A DNA stretch of 64,000 nt from Paenibacillus antibioticophila (GTDB taxonomy: Bacteria > Bacillota > Bacilli > Paenibacillales > Paenibacillaceae): contig NZ_HG005142.1 in the NCBI RefSeq assembly GCF_000455265.1, positions 456,593 to 520,592 on the forward strand. The letters are read 5' to 3'. Position 1 is the stretch's first letter. Every line of letters begins with the position of its first letter. A model generated the notes under the pieces. That model was not told the DNA's origin. It saw nothing but the letters and a program-made list of their open reading frames with translations, and did no database searches. A program made the translations under genes and the position numbers. This document shows, in pieces, positions 8,287 through 16,302 of the stretch.

Positions 8287-9144
8287 TTAGAACAACTCTG
8301 CATAGCCAAGCTGCCTCAAATAGCGAGCTGAGGTTTCTAGGCAATCAAAAGGATCCTTGCCATAGGTATCATCCTGCTCCACAAGGAAATACTTTACGCC
8401 GCTCGCAAGCCCAGTTTCCATAATACCTTTGATATCCAAATTTCCCAAGCCCAGTTCAGCAAACTCAATGTTGTTATTAAATTTATACATAAATTTGCTT
8501 ATATCTTTAAAATCTTCTTCAACTGCTTGTATACGGCCAACTCTAAAATCTTTTAAATGCAGCAGTGAAATCCTCCCTGCGAATCTTTTAATGATTTCAA
8601 TAGGGTTTTCACCTCCACGCTGTACCCAATGCACATCTAGTTCAAACCCAAGCTTGGAAGTGCTGTTCAGCATGATCTCAAGCAAATATTTTCCGTCATA
8701 TTTTTCAAATTCAATATGATGGTTATGATAGTGAAGTTCTATGCCATGCGCTGCCAACTGCTCCGCTATAGTTTCCGCCTCTTGAATATAGGCAATAATT
8801 TTATCTTTATGGCCTATCAGATGAAATGGCATCATACCAATGCGTATAGTATTGCAACCTAGTTGCTTACAGTCATTTACGATTTTATCAAAATCCTGAG
8901 TCAAAGATTCACCGGGCACCCCTGGAAATGTTTCAAGCAAGGCACTTACCGAAACAATCGTAATACCAAATGCTGAACTTGCTCTTCGAAGTTCAGTGAC
9001 ATTGTCATTGCTCATTTCAATGTTACTTATCTCAACATAGCTAAAACCGAGGTCTTTTATTTTTCTAAATGTTTCATAGATACCGATTTCTGCTATCTTG
9101 TTCTTTAGATTAAACATTTGCAAACCAATTTTCCCATGTGTCAT
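8287..9144 (-). CDS. Sugar phosphate isomerase/epimerase family protein (xylose-isomerase-like TIM barrel)
   Basis: A 285-residue protein of the AP-endonuclease-2/xylose-isomerase-like TIM-barrel family. Recognisable strands and metal ligands include YVEISN, ELHYHNHHIEF (His-x-His ligands), GFELDVHWVQRGG and LLHLKDF. Such proteins isomerise or epimerise sugars or keto-inositols and often pair with Gfo/Idh/MocA dehydrogenases. Its ATG overlaps the stop of the upstream dehydrogenase by four bases, so the two are coupled. The exact substrate cannot be read from sequence. Confidence 0.85.
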   Translation of the reverse strand: MTHGKIGLQMFNLKNKIAEIGIYETFRKIKDLGFSYVEISNIEMSNDNVTELRRASSAFGITIVSVSALLETFPGVPGESLTQDFDKIVNDCKQLGCNTIRIGMMPFHLIGHKDKIIAYIQEAETIAEQLAAHGIELHYHNHHIEFEKYDGKYLLEIMLNSTSKLGFELDVHWVQRGGENPIEIIKRFAGRISLLHLKDFRVGRIQAVEEDFKDISKFMYKFNNNIEFAELGLGNLDIKGIMETGLASGVKYFLVEQDDTYGKDPFDCLETSARYLRQLGYAELF

Positions 9145-10154
9145 TCCTTCTTCTCCTTTAAGTTGATTTCCATTCTAATTTGTGAAGATTTGCAGATGGC
9201 TTCAATCATCCAAATCGATATTGCAGCATCTTTGACATGAACGTAATCTTGGGAATCATTCTGGATGCACTGATAGAATTTACGAATAAGCTTAATGTGG
9301 CCCGCTCCATAGTAGAATTTAGACCCTGGCATTCTACTGTCCTCCACCAAACGTTCAGTTATTCCATCTTCGTTTATCTTCCATAAAATATTATCTTTGA
9401 TCCTAAACGTAGCTTGCTCTAGAATCACTTCAACTTCAGTACTTGAATTATCCACGTATGCATTGGTGGCAAAAAAGAGTCCTGTTGCTCCACTTGTAAA
9501 CCGAATTTGGGCTGATGCCGTATCCTCCACTTCAATCCCATAATCCAAAAGCTGGCTGACTGAACCGCGTATAGATGCAATCTTACCACCCAGCAATTGC
9601 ATTTGATCCAGGGTATGAATGGCTTGATTAATTATAACACCGCCGCCGGATAACTTCTTTTGACCCCGCCAAGGCTTGATTGTATAATATTCCTGGGACC
9701 GAGACCAAGAAACAATTCCTTTAATCCCCTTTACAGCTCCGTATTGTCCTTGTGCGACAATTTCCTGCAGTTTTTCAAAAGTCTCATTGAATCGGTTTTG
9801 AAAGCATATTCCGATTTTCACATGTCTGTTTTCCGCTTCAAGTGCAATGAATGCGTTAACCTCATCAGCATTTAACGCGAGCGGTTTCTCTTGGAACACA
9901 TGAATTCCTTTCTCTACGCAAGCTTTTGTAACCGAGTAATGAAGGTAATGGGGTAAACAAATGTGTACACAGTCCAGCACTTCATTCTCCAGCATTTTTG
10001 TATAATCCGTATAAAATTTGGCACCAGACACCGCACGAGCCAAGGTTTCATCCGTATCGCATACGGCAACAAGCTCAATATCGAGGTTTGCTTGGATTGC
10101 TGCAATGTGAATATGGGATACATCTCCAAGTCCGATTACCGCTGCTTTTAACAT
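9141..10154 (-). CDS. Gfo/Idh/MocA family NAD(P)-dependent oxidoreductase
   Basis: A 337-residue protein. The Rossmann nucleotide site is at the N-terminus (AVIGLGDVSHIH), with VAVCD at the end of strand 2. The family motif EKPLALN carries the catalytic-site Lys, and the C-terminal beta-sheet domain contains GGGVIINQAIHTLDQ. It probably oxidises or reduces a sugar or cyclitol imported by the neighbouring transporter. It lies in the run 13.2 to 8.3 kb: binding protein, dehydrogenase, dehydrogenase, isomerase, all leftward. A ribosome site GGGAGTG precedes the ATG. Confidence 0.9.
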   Translation of the reverse strand: MLKAAVIGLGDVSHIHIAAIQANLDIELVAVCDTDETLARAVSGAKFYTDYTKMLENEVLDCVHICLPHYLHYSVTKACVEKGIHVFQEKPLALNADEVNAFIALEAENRHVKIGICFQNRFNETFEKLQEIVAQGQYGAVKGIKGIVSWSRSQEYYTIKPWRGQKKLSGGGVIINQAIHTLDQMQLLGGKIASIRGSVSQLLDYGIEVEDTASAQIRFTSGATGLFFATNAYVDNSSTEVEVILEQATFRIKDNILWKINEDGITERLVEDSRMPGSKFYYGAGHIKLIRKFYQCIQNDSQDYVHVKDAAISIWMIEAICKSSQIRMEINLKEKKE

Positions 10155-10187
10155 TATTCTTTCACTCCCTTATCAATCCTGAACGCT

Positions 10188-11348
10188 CTATAATATGAGA
10201 GACTGTTTCTTTTCTTCTTCGACTCTCTGGTTCAACTCGGCCAGGAACAATTCTTCATCCAAAGGAAATTCAACCTCGCGACCTAACCAGCTCGACAAAT
10301 GGATAGCATTAGCAAGTGCCACACCGTGTATGCCTTCGCTTCCCTGAGCTAGTAACGGGGTTCCATCAATAATATTAGCTGCAAAGTTATCAAGAACAGC
10401 GATATGCTGGTCACCCCATGCACTCTCAAATTCAATCACTTCTTCTGTATAAACTTCTGAATGATCAGATCCCATGAAAATCCTTAGACCATCAGGCCAG
10501 ACCAGATTTTTGTTCATCTCATTTTCAGACGTAATCAGTCTTCTGATAGTTGCCTTCTTGCTATCCTCTACCAGAATTTTACCTTTGTCACCAAGAATTT
10601 CGAATCGATCAGTTCCCAGCACATCATGTGTACAGGTAATAAAAACACCAGTTGCACCGTTGCCATAGTCGAACATAGCAGTCACTTCGTCTTCCACAGC
10701 TATATCTCTCTGGTATCCATACTTTACATTTGAATAAACTTTTTGGGGCATTCCACAAATCCATTGCAATAGGTCAATTTGGTGGGGAGCCTGATTAACG
10801 AGAACGCCACCTCCTTCGCCTCCCCAGGTAGCTCTCCATTCGCTTTGATCATAATATCCCTGCGGTCTCCACCAGTTTGTTATGATCCAATTGGTCCGGC
10901 GGATATTACCTATCTCGCCTTTGTCGATCCACTCCTTTAACTTTTGATATAACGGATTTGTTCGTTGATTGAACATGATACCAAAAGTCAGTTCAGGCTT
11001 GGTTAACGCAAATTCATTTAATTCTTTTACTTGCTTTGTGTATACCCCTGCTGGCTTCTCTACAAGGGCATGAATATTTCTTTTAAGTGCCTCAATGCCC
11101 ATCTCAGGATGAAGATAATGTGGCACGCAAGTTATAATGGCATCAACATTGCCACTTTCCATCATTTCGATGTAACTGTCATAGAAGGGTATTTGCGGAT
11201 ATTTTTCCGCTGCCCACTTTTTCTTGGCAGGATCAATGTCACAAATCGCCCCCAGTTCCATCTGTTCCACTCGTCCCGCGGCCAGAAATTCCGCATAAGT
11301 TCCCCCCTGTACACCAACGCCGATAATACCCAATTTCACTGTTTTCAT
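10188..11348 (-). CDS. Gfo/Idh/MocA family oxidoreductase
   Basis: A 386-residue enzyme of the same family as its downstream neighbour but clearly a separate lineage. It shows GIIGVGVQGGTYAEFLA at the nucleotide site, VEKPAGVYTKQ as the EKP motif, and GGGVLVNQAPHQIDLLQW in the substrate domain. The gap to the next gene is 33 bases, so they probably share a transcript. Two different dehydrogenases plus an isomerase suggest stepwise oxidation-reduction at a sugar ring, as in inositol-like or glycoside-activating pathways (inference). Confidence 0.9.
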   Translation of the reverse strand: MKTVKLGIIGVGVQGGTYAEFLAAGRVEQMELGAICDIDPAKKKWAAEKYPQIPFYDSYIEMMESGNVDAIITCVPHYLHPEMGIEALKRNIHALVEKPAGVYTKQVKELNEFALTKPELTFGIMFNQRTNPLYQKLKEWIDKGEIGNIRRTNWIITNWWRPQGYYDQSEWRATWGGEGGGVLVNQAPHQIDLLQWICGMPQKVYSNVKYGYQRDIAVEDEVTAMFDYGNGATGVFITCTHDVLGTDRFEILGDKGKILVEDSKKATIRRLITSENEMNKNLVWPDGLRIFMGSDHSEVYTEEVIEFESAWGDQHIAVLDNFAANIIDGTPLLAQGSEGIHGVALANAIHLSSWLGREVEFPLDEELFLAELNQRVEEEKKQSLIL

Positions 11349-11665
11349 GTTATAATTTCACCACTTTCAAATTTTTGAGATTACCCAGCAAAGTCTCATA
11401 ATTAATCTTATATCTGACCGTGTTTGCTCACATAAAAGACCAAACATCCCATCTACCTTTAGCTAACAGTAAATGCTGCAGATTGTCGCAATTACTTGTA
11501 AAAATCCGTAGGCCAGCGAACGCCCTAGTAACCAAGGGCCTGCACGGAGGTTATACACAACAAATCGGTCATTCTTAAAACAATGAAGCCAATTTACATC
11601 CATATCGCTATAAGGGCAGACTGTATACCAACAATCAGACTACTCATGAATTCTCATCGTTTCAC
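11349..11665. other. Intergenic region, 317 bases
   Basis: I see no gene. On the minus strand, GTC trimers at a 22-base spacing followed by ATATAAG (near 11405-11440) weakly echo the GTCGGA promoters of this region, but the boxes are too degraded to call. Confidence 0.3.
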
Positions 11666-13189
11666 TTATTTACCTTGAGCAGTACGCCATTCATCAAATT
11701 GACGTTGTTTTTCATCCATAACCTTCTGCAACCCCGCATCATAAAGAGTGTCGTTAAACTTCTTTAACAATTCATCGGGATTAACCGAACCGTTACCAAT
11801 CACTTTATAATATTGATTAACAACTGCATCTAGAGCAGCAACTTCTGTCTTAACGGGGGAATAATCAAAGAAGAAACCATATCCTTCAGATGCTCTAATA
11901 CTTTTTTCCCACTCGCTCTCTTTTGCTCGGTATTCCTCTGGAGTAAATCCGCTTGCATCTACTTCTGAAGCGCCAAGTGGTTTAATATCTCTGTCTCCAA
12001 ACATCAGCCAGTAGTTTTGATAATTTGAATTTTTAGAGGTATCCACTGTACCATTAGCCTTCATTTCATAATGCACACCTTCAATACCATACTGCAGCAG
12101 CGTAGCAACCTCTTCATCCGAGTTAAATAGATTGAGAAGTTGGACTGCCTTGTCAGGACGTTCACTGGATGAAGCGACTGCCCACAAAAATAACTGTGAA
12201 TTTGAAGTGAATCGCACTGGAGCATGCAGGGCTACTGATTTTTTTGCAATCGGAATAGAGCCACCATAAATAAAATTCACTGAGCCTGCAGCAGTTGCAA
12301 AGACTTTGCCATTATCCAATAATGTTCCACCATCTTCTTGAGATGTGCTCACATCCTTGGAAATATATCCTTTTTCAAACCATTCTCGAACTTTCTTAAC
12401 AGTATTGACAAATTCCTCTTCTTCAAATAAATTTGTAATTTTCGTACCTTCGCCATTCATCAAACCGCCATATAGATTACCAAGTCCATCAAATTTCATT
12501 AAAATACCTGCAATACTGCTGGACACAACTTCTGGTGCAAGAATGGTCATATTTGGCTCATTCTTGTGTACCTTAGCGAAAATCAGATCCATTTCATCCA
12601 ACGTTTTTATATTATTACTAATTTCAATCTTGTATTTATCAAGGATTGCTTTATTCATATTAAAGCCGTTTGTAAGCGTTGCAAACTTTTGCGGAATCGC
12701 ATACTGTTCTCCTTTAAACTGTCCTACGGGAAGCATATAACCCACTGTCTTCTGAAGTGCCGGTCCCCATTCAGCGAGCTCTTTATCAATCGGTCGAATC
12801 ATCTTGTTGTTAGCAAATTTCGACAGGTAGGTGTCTCCAGGCATCATAAGCATAAGATCCATCTTTTCTCTACTGGACGATTTTAGCGAGTAAACATTAG
12901 CCATATTGTATAAACTTACCCCTTCAAGATCCACTTTTGCGTTAATTTTCTTCAGTGTGAGCTCATTCAACTTCGCTTCAATCTTGGGAAGATCCGGTTG
13001 CTCTTGTCCTAGAACCGCATAATTCACTTTAATTGTGTACGGTTCCTCATTGAAGTCAATTTCTCCTGAAGTAGCCCCTTCACTTGCGACAGGTTTTGTT
13101 TCATTAGAATTGGTGCTGTTTTTAACGTCGTTACTAATGTTACCGCTTTCACATCCTGATAGAGCAAGTGTCATAAGACCTGCTATCAC
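11666..13189 (-). CDS. Sugar ABC transporter substrate-binding lipoprotein, copy 1, with a disturbed start
   Basis: A lipoprotein of about 507 residues close to the protein at 23208. Both share NFNEEPYTIK/DFNEEPYTIK, YAVLGQEQPDL, LLDNGKVFATA and KVMDEKQRQFDEW. The lipobox is LSGC. A GTG at 13189 is the only in-frame start, which leaves a signal without basic residues. The well-placed TTG at 13212 after GGGGGGAG is out of frame because the A tract after it has nine A. Ten would restore a signal matching copy 2. The gene may thus be damaged, corrected by slippage, or misread in sequencing. A regulon promoter lies at 13258-13321. Confidence 0.8.
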   Translation of the reverse strand: MIAGLMTLALSGCESGNISNDVKNSTNSNETKPVASEGATSGEIDFNEEPYTIKVNYAVLGQEQPDLPKIEAKLNELTLKKINAKVDLEGVSLYNMANVYSLKSSSREKMDLMLMMPGDTYLSKFANNKMIRPIDKELAEWGPALQKTVGYMLPVGQFKGEQYAIPQKFATLTNGFNMNKAILDKYKIEISNNIKTLDEMDLIFAKVHKNEPNMTILAPEVVSSSIAGILMKFDGLGNLYGGLMNGEGTKITNLFEEEEFVNTVKKVREWFEKGYISKDVSTSQEDGGTLLDNGKVFATAAGSVNFIYGGSIPIAKKSVALHAPVRFTSNSQLFLWAVASSSERPDKAVQLLNLFNSDEEVATLLQYGIEGVHYEMKANGTVDTSKNSNYQNYWLMFGDRDIKPLGASEVDASGFTPEEYRAKESEWEKSIRASEGYGFFFDYSPVKTEVAALDAVVNQYYKVIGNGSVNPDELLKKFNDTLYDAGLQKVMDEKQRQFDEWRTAQGK

Positions 13190-13257
13190 AACAGGTATAA
13201 TTTTTTTTTCAAAATACTCCCCCCTCTTTTTAAGTTGATTATTTACTATCTACTTTA

Positions 13258-13321
13258 ATTATAAGATTTTAGGAATTGACTCGTTATACACTTTCCGACT
13301 ATATATAGTTCAATATCCGAC
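13258..13321 (-). promoter_or_regulatory. GTCGGA-regulon promoter of binding protein 1
   Basis: On the minus strand GTCGGA boxes start at 13321 and 13299 (22 bp apart), GTATAACG starts at 13289 and TATAAT at 13263. The same four elements at the same spacings occur at five other sites in the window. Confidence 0.75.
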
Positions 13322-13491
13322 TATTATACTCAACCCTATAAACCGGTTTTCTCTAGAAATATGCCTTGAATCATGTCCTCGTCGGCTGCAGTGAACTCTG
13401 TTTAATGCATTATAACTGAACATAATGAATTCTGGCTTATGAACCTGAATGGTACTTAAGTGGCGCCGGTAGAACCTTTCTCACTATGAAC

Positions 13492-13536
13492 GAAAAAACA
13501 GCCCCCCGCTTTGGTTTTCAAGCGCAAGGAGCTGTT
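13492..13536 (-). terminator. Probable terminator, minus strand
   Basis: AACAGC and GCTGTT arms enclose an inner AAGCG/CGCTT pairing. Reading leftward, the stem is followed by TTTTTT. It would end transcription from the decayed genes at 13.8-14.9 kb and insulate the promoter at 13.3 kb. I see nothing else in 13322-13796. Confidence 0.6.
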
Positions 13537-13796
13537 CGACTGTTAATGCCGCGCCGCTACCGAACAGTGCCCAAGCGGTGGGAGGATTCATAGATAACGC
13601 CGATAATGCACAGCGTTTTGATACCTTCTTTGACGTCCAGTCCAAACCTTTTTCCGGCAGCGATATGGGCGAGGATGTCTTTAATCAGTCGGTGGAGACG
13701 CACGCCGTCAAGCTATCCCAGCGCCTCAACATGCAGCGAAAAAATCGCACTGCAGCCGATCACCGCCACACCTATCTTTTACGTTATGGACAGGAT

Positions 13797-14418
13797 TCAT
13801 TCTTCTTTCCGCTGTTGGTTTGGCCAGCGGAGCCACTCCAGCGTAAGGTTCACCGCTTGCTCCTGCGCCTTGAGGCACAGCTCCGCGGCCAGGAAGGCAT
13901 GCTTCTGCGTCATCGCATGCTCCGTGCGATTCAGACAGTCGAGAATCAATTCCCCGAAAAACGGAAAGCCGACCTTACCCGCCAAATGCTCGTAATGCTC
14001 GCCCTCGCGGTCCGCCCAGTAAACATGGTCTGTCGAGTTGGCCCGGGCCAGATCCGTATACTTGCGCAGCTCAATATACCCTTCTGTCCCCATGATGATG
14101 GTCCTACCGTCACCCCAGGTGCCAAGCCCTTGCGGCGTAAACCAGTCCACCCGGAAATAACCGGTGGTGCCCTCGTCTCCCGTCAGCGTTGCGTCACCGA
14201 AATCCTCCAGCTCCGGGTAGTCCGGGTTGCCGTAATTCGCCACCTTGCTGTGCAACACCTCCCGGAGCGGCTTCCCGTATAGTGGAGAAACCGCTCGATC
14301 TGGTGGCTACCAATATCACAAAGAATGCCGCCGTCGCGGCGAATACAAATTCGCCGGGCCGAACTACAGGACGCGACTCATACAGCGGCGCATAGGACAT
14401 ACCGTCACTGCGGCTCAT
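13797..14418 (-). pseudogene. Gfo/Idh/MocA oxidoreductase remnant with frameshifts
   Basis: Reading leftward, three pieces of one enzyme lie in different frames: MSYAPLYESRPVV with RPGEFVFAA, then GGILCDIGSHQIERFLHYTG, then a 153-residue C-terminal piece starting LHSKVANYG and containing GYFRVDWFTPQGLGTWGDG. At least two frameshifts separate them, and the Rossmann half is absent. The high GC of the stretch differs from the neighbouring genes, which suggests another source. Long open frames on the opposite strand here are shadows. Confidence 0.8.
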
Positions 14419-14630
14419 GAAGAGGTCACCGCCTTTGGCAACAGATAATCCACTTGCCCAACTTCCGCAGAGAAGGCTTGGCCGTTCACCACCGCAATGT
14501 CCTTTAAATGCAATACTTGCATCCGTCCCTGCACCTCGCCGCCCCGTCCGAGTGGGTCCGCTCCTGCCAATTGCAGCCGATACAGGTCTAATTCAAAGCA
14601 GAAGGCGGCCGGTTCGTATTCGTTCAGCAC
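14415..14630 (-). pseudogene. TIM-barrel sugar isomerase/epimerase remnant
   Basis: A 71-codon piece holds FCFELDLYRLQLAGADPL and MQVLHLKDIAVVNG, two conserved strands of the same xylose-isomerase-like family as the intact gene at 8287. Both ends are missing. Together with the adjacent dehydrogenase remnant it looks like the ruins of another dehydrogenase-isomerase pair. Confidence 0.7.
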
Positions 14631-14637
14631 TGTACGG

Positions 14638-14913
14638 CTAGATATAACGCCCTCCGAAGCCTCTTGAAGCCGTGTTTCGTGAGATTTTAGAGCTGGTCGC
14701 CGTGAATTTGCCGGAGCTGAATATTCCAGGGTCTAAACCTGCAAAAGCTACCAGTTGTTTGGGTTCTTTAAACCGCCGTACATCTCCGATCTCTGCGACA
14801 ATTACAGTTGCGAGCTTATCTCCGATTCCCTGTATACTCTTTAATAACTCAAACTCCGGAAGACCCCTTGCCATCTCATTCATCTGCTTGTCAAACCTTA
14901 TTGAGAAGAACAA
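14638..14913 (-). pseudogene. IS110-family transposase C-terminal fragment
   Basis: The piece LLKSIQGIGDKLATVIVAEIGD with FKEPKQLVAFAGLDP is the helix-hairpin and C-terminal region of IS110/IS116/IS902 transposases. The N-terminal DEDD domain is missing, and the frame shifts near SRNTASRGFG. It is an inactive remnant at the edge of the decayed dehydrogenase-isomerase pair and may have delivered or cut it. Confidence 0.75.
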
Positions 14914-14993
14914 ATTGGCAATTGGGGATCCCTCTCAACATATGAAAAAGGGCCGACAGGACTACCTTGCCTATCTGCCCTTTTAAACTTATT

Positions 14994-16151
14994 TTACATG
15001 TATTGTAATTCAGTTGCAGGCTTCCCCTCAACTTCGGCAGCTTTGACTGGCTTAAACTGGTGAATGAACAAATTTATGATTAGCGCACCGACACCCACCA
15101 AGGCCAAACCGAGGACATATTCAAACGTCTTGCCGCCTCCAAAGAGCATATTATAATCTAGTTGAACTGCGTAGAACATCGGGGAAATGTAGCTGAACGC
15201 TTTAAAGAATCCCGGCATCATATCTTGCGGCATCACGGCTCCACACGCAATCGTCTGCAATAGCATTAAAGGCAGATTTAGAACCATGCCCGCTTGACCG
15301 AACAGCAGCCCACAAACACTGGTGAACTCGATGGCAACAAGCATTCCCAAGGAATGGACCATCCACATTTTGAGGAACGTCTCAGCCCCATACCCGTGAA
15401 AGCCAAAATAAATGCTCAAACCGACCAGCGGCGCAATTAAGGATAGCACCATATGGACGCCCTGCAGTGAGAGGAATGCATTCCATTTCCCCACTTTTGC
15501 CTTCAGCTGGTTGAGTGCAACCGAACTGATCATCGAATAAATCATCGCGCCTACATAAGATGCAATCGTCAGGAACATCGGCGCCATCTGATTGTGCATA
15601 CCGGCAGGCGGCGTGTTCGTTGACACGATATTTGCCATTACCTTCGACACCAAACTTTCCGCCACTTGTTTGGATTGATCCTCAGGCACATTCATGCCCT
15701 GAAGAAGAGTCTCTATACTTCCCTTCTGGATCTGAGCGCTTATCTGCGATGAAACCTTTGTTGCTATGCTTTGCATCGTGCTATTAATTGCGGCTGGATT
15801 CGACTCGTTGATGAAAAAATCCAGCCTCACCTGTTCGCCCTGGGCAGCCAGATTTTTCGAAAAGTCTTCCGGAATATGCATAATGAACTGTATATCGCGA
15901 TTGTCTAGTTTCTTCTGTGCCTGCTCAAGGGGTTCATTAGTGACGACACGCAGCGGTAATTGTGTCTTTAACTGCTCTACAAATTGTGCACCTGACTGTT
16001 GATCTTCATTCACAATAGCCATCGTCAAACGATCAACATTTTTTGGTATTGCACTGTAACCAGACATAGTGATCCCAATCATAACAATTTGATAGAAAAT
16101 CATCATGAAAATACCACCGACAACGGCTTTGTTTTTGAAATATGCTTTCAA
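14994..16151 (-). CDS. YhgE/Pip-type ABC-2 membrane protein
   Basis: A 385-residue membrane protein. It has one N-terminal helix, a large extracellular domain (about residues 35-215), and five or six helices at the C-terminal end (YVGAMIYSMISSVAL onward). This is the topology of the YhgE/Pip and ABC-2 exporter permease group. Family roles include export and phage-receptor activity, but the substrate here is unknown and no ATPase gene is adjacent. A strong terminator upstream separates it from the glucosidase operon. It may be a remnant passenger rather than part of sugar use. Confidence 0.75.
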   Translation of the reverse strand: MKAYFKNKAVVGGIFMMIFYQIVMIGITMSGYSAIPKNVDRLTMAIVNEDQQSGAQFVEQLKTQLPLRVVTNEPLEQAQKKLDNRDIQFIMHIPEDFSKNLAAQGEQVRLDFFINESNPAAINSTMQSIATKVSSQISAQIQKGSIETLLQGMNVPEDQSKQVAESLVSKVMANIVSTNTPPAGMHNQMAPMFLTIASYVGAMIYSMISSVALNQLKAKVGKWNAFLSLQGVHMVLSLIAPLVGLSIYFGFHGYGAETFLKMWMVHSLGMLVAIEFTSVCGLLFGQAGMVLNLPLMLLQTIACGAVMPQDMMPGFFKAFSYISPMFYAVQLDYNMLFGGGKTFEYVLGLALVGVGALIINLFIHQFKPVKAAEVEGKPATELQYM

Positions 16152-16191
16152 TGTCGATCCCGCCTTTAGGAAATTAGATTAATCTCATAAA

Positions 16192-16228
16192 AACATAACA
16201 AAGGCGCATGCAGCGCCTTTGTTATGTT
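16192..16228 (-). terminator. Rho-independent terminator of the GH3 operon
   Basis: Perfect 16-base arms (AACATAACAAAGGCGC and its complement) with a five-base loop. Reading leftward the stem is followed by TTTT. It lies 75 bases beyond the stop of the gene at 16303. Confidence 0.9.
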
Positions 16229-16302
16229 CTATCTTTCGTTCTAGTACATAAGCCATCAAGTGTTATTACGTATTTTTTAATTCGGAAAAAAGGGCATGTG
16301 AA

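Noticed and set aside
11405..11440. Seventh GTCGGA-type promoter before the dehydrogenase at 10188
   Set aside because: Only GTC trimers keep the 22-bp spacing; the rest of the boxes do not match.
13283..13288. TATAAC as the -10 of the GTCGGA promoters
   Set aside because: A TATAAT or TAAAAT lies at a constant distance downstream in all six sites, which places the GTATAACG box on -35 instead.
13578..14282. 234-codon plus-strand open frame
   Set aside because: It lies opposite the frameshifted Gfo/Idh/MocA remnant, has Arg/Gln-rich composition without motifs, and no ribosome site. It is a shadow of GC-rich coding DNA.
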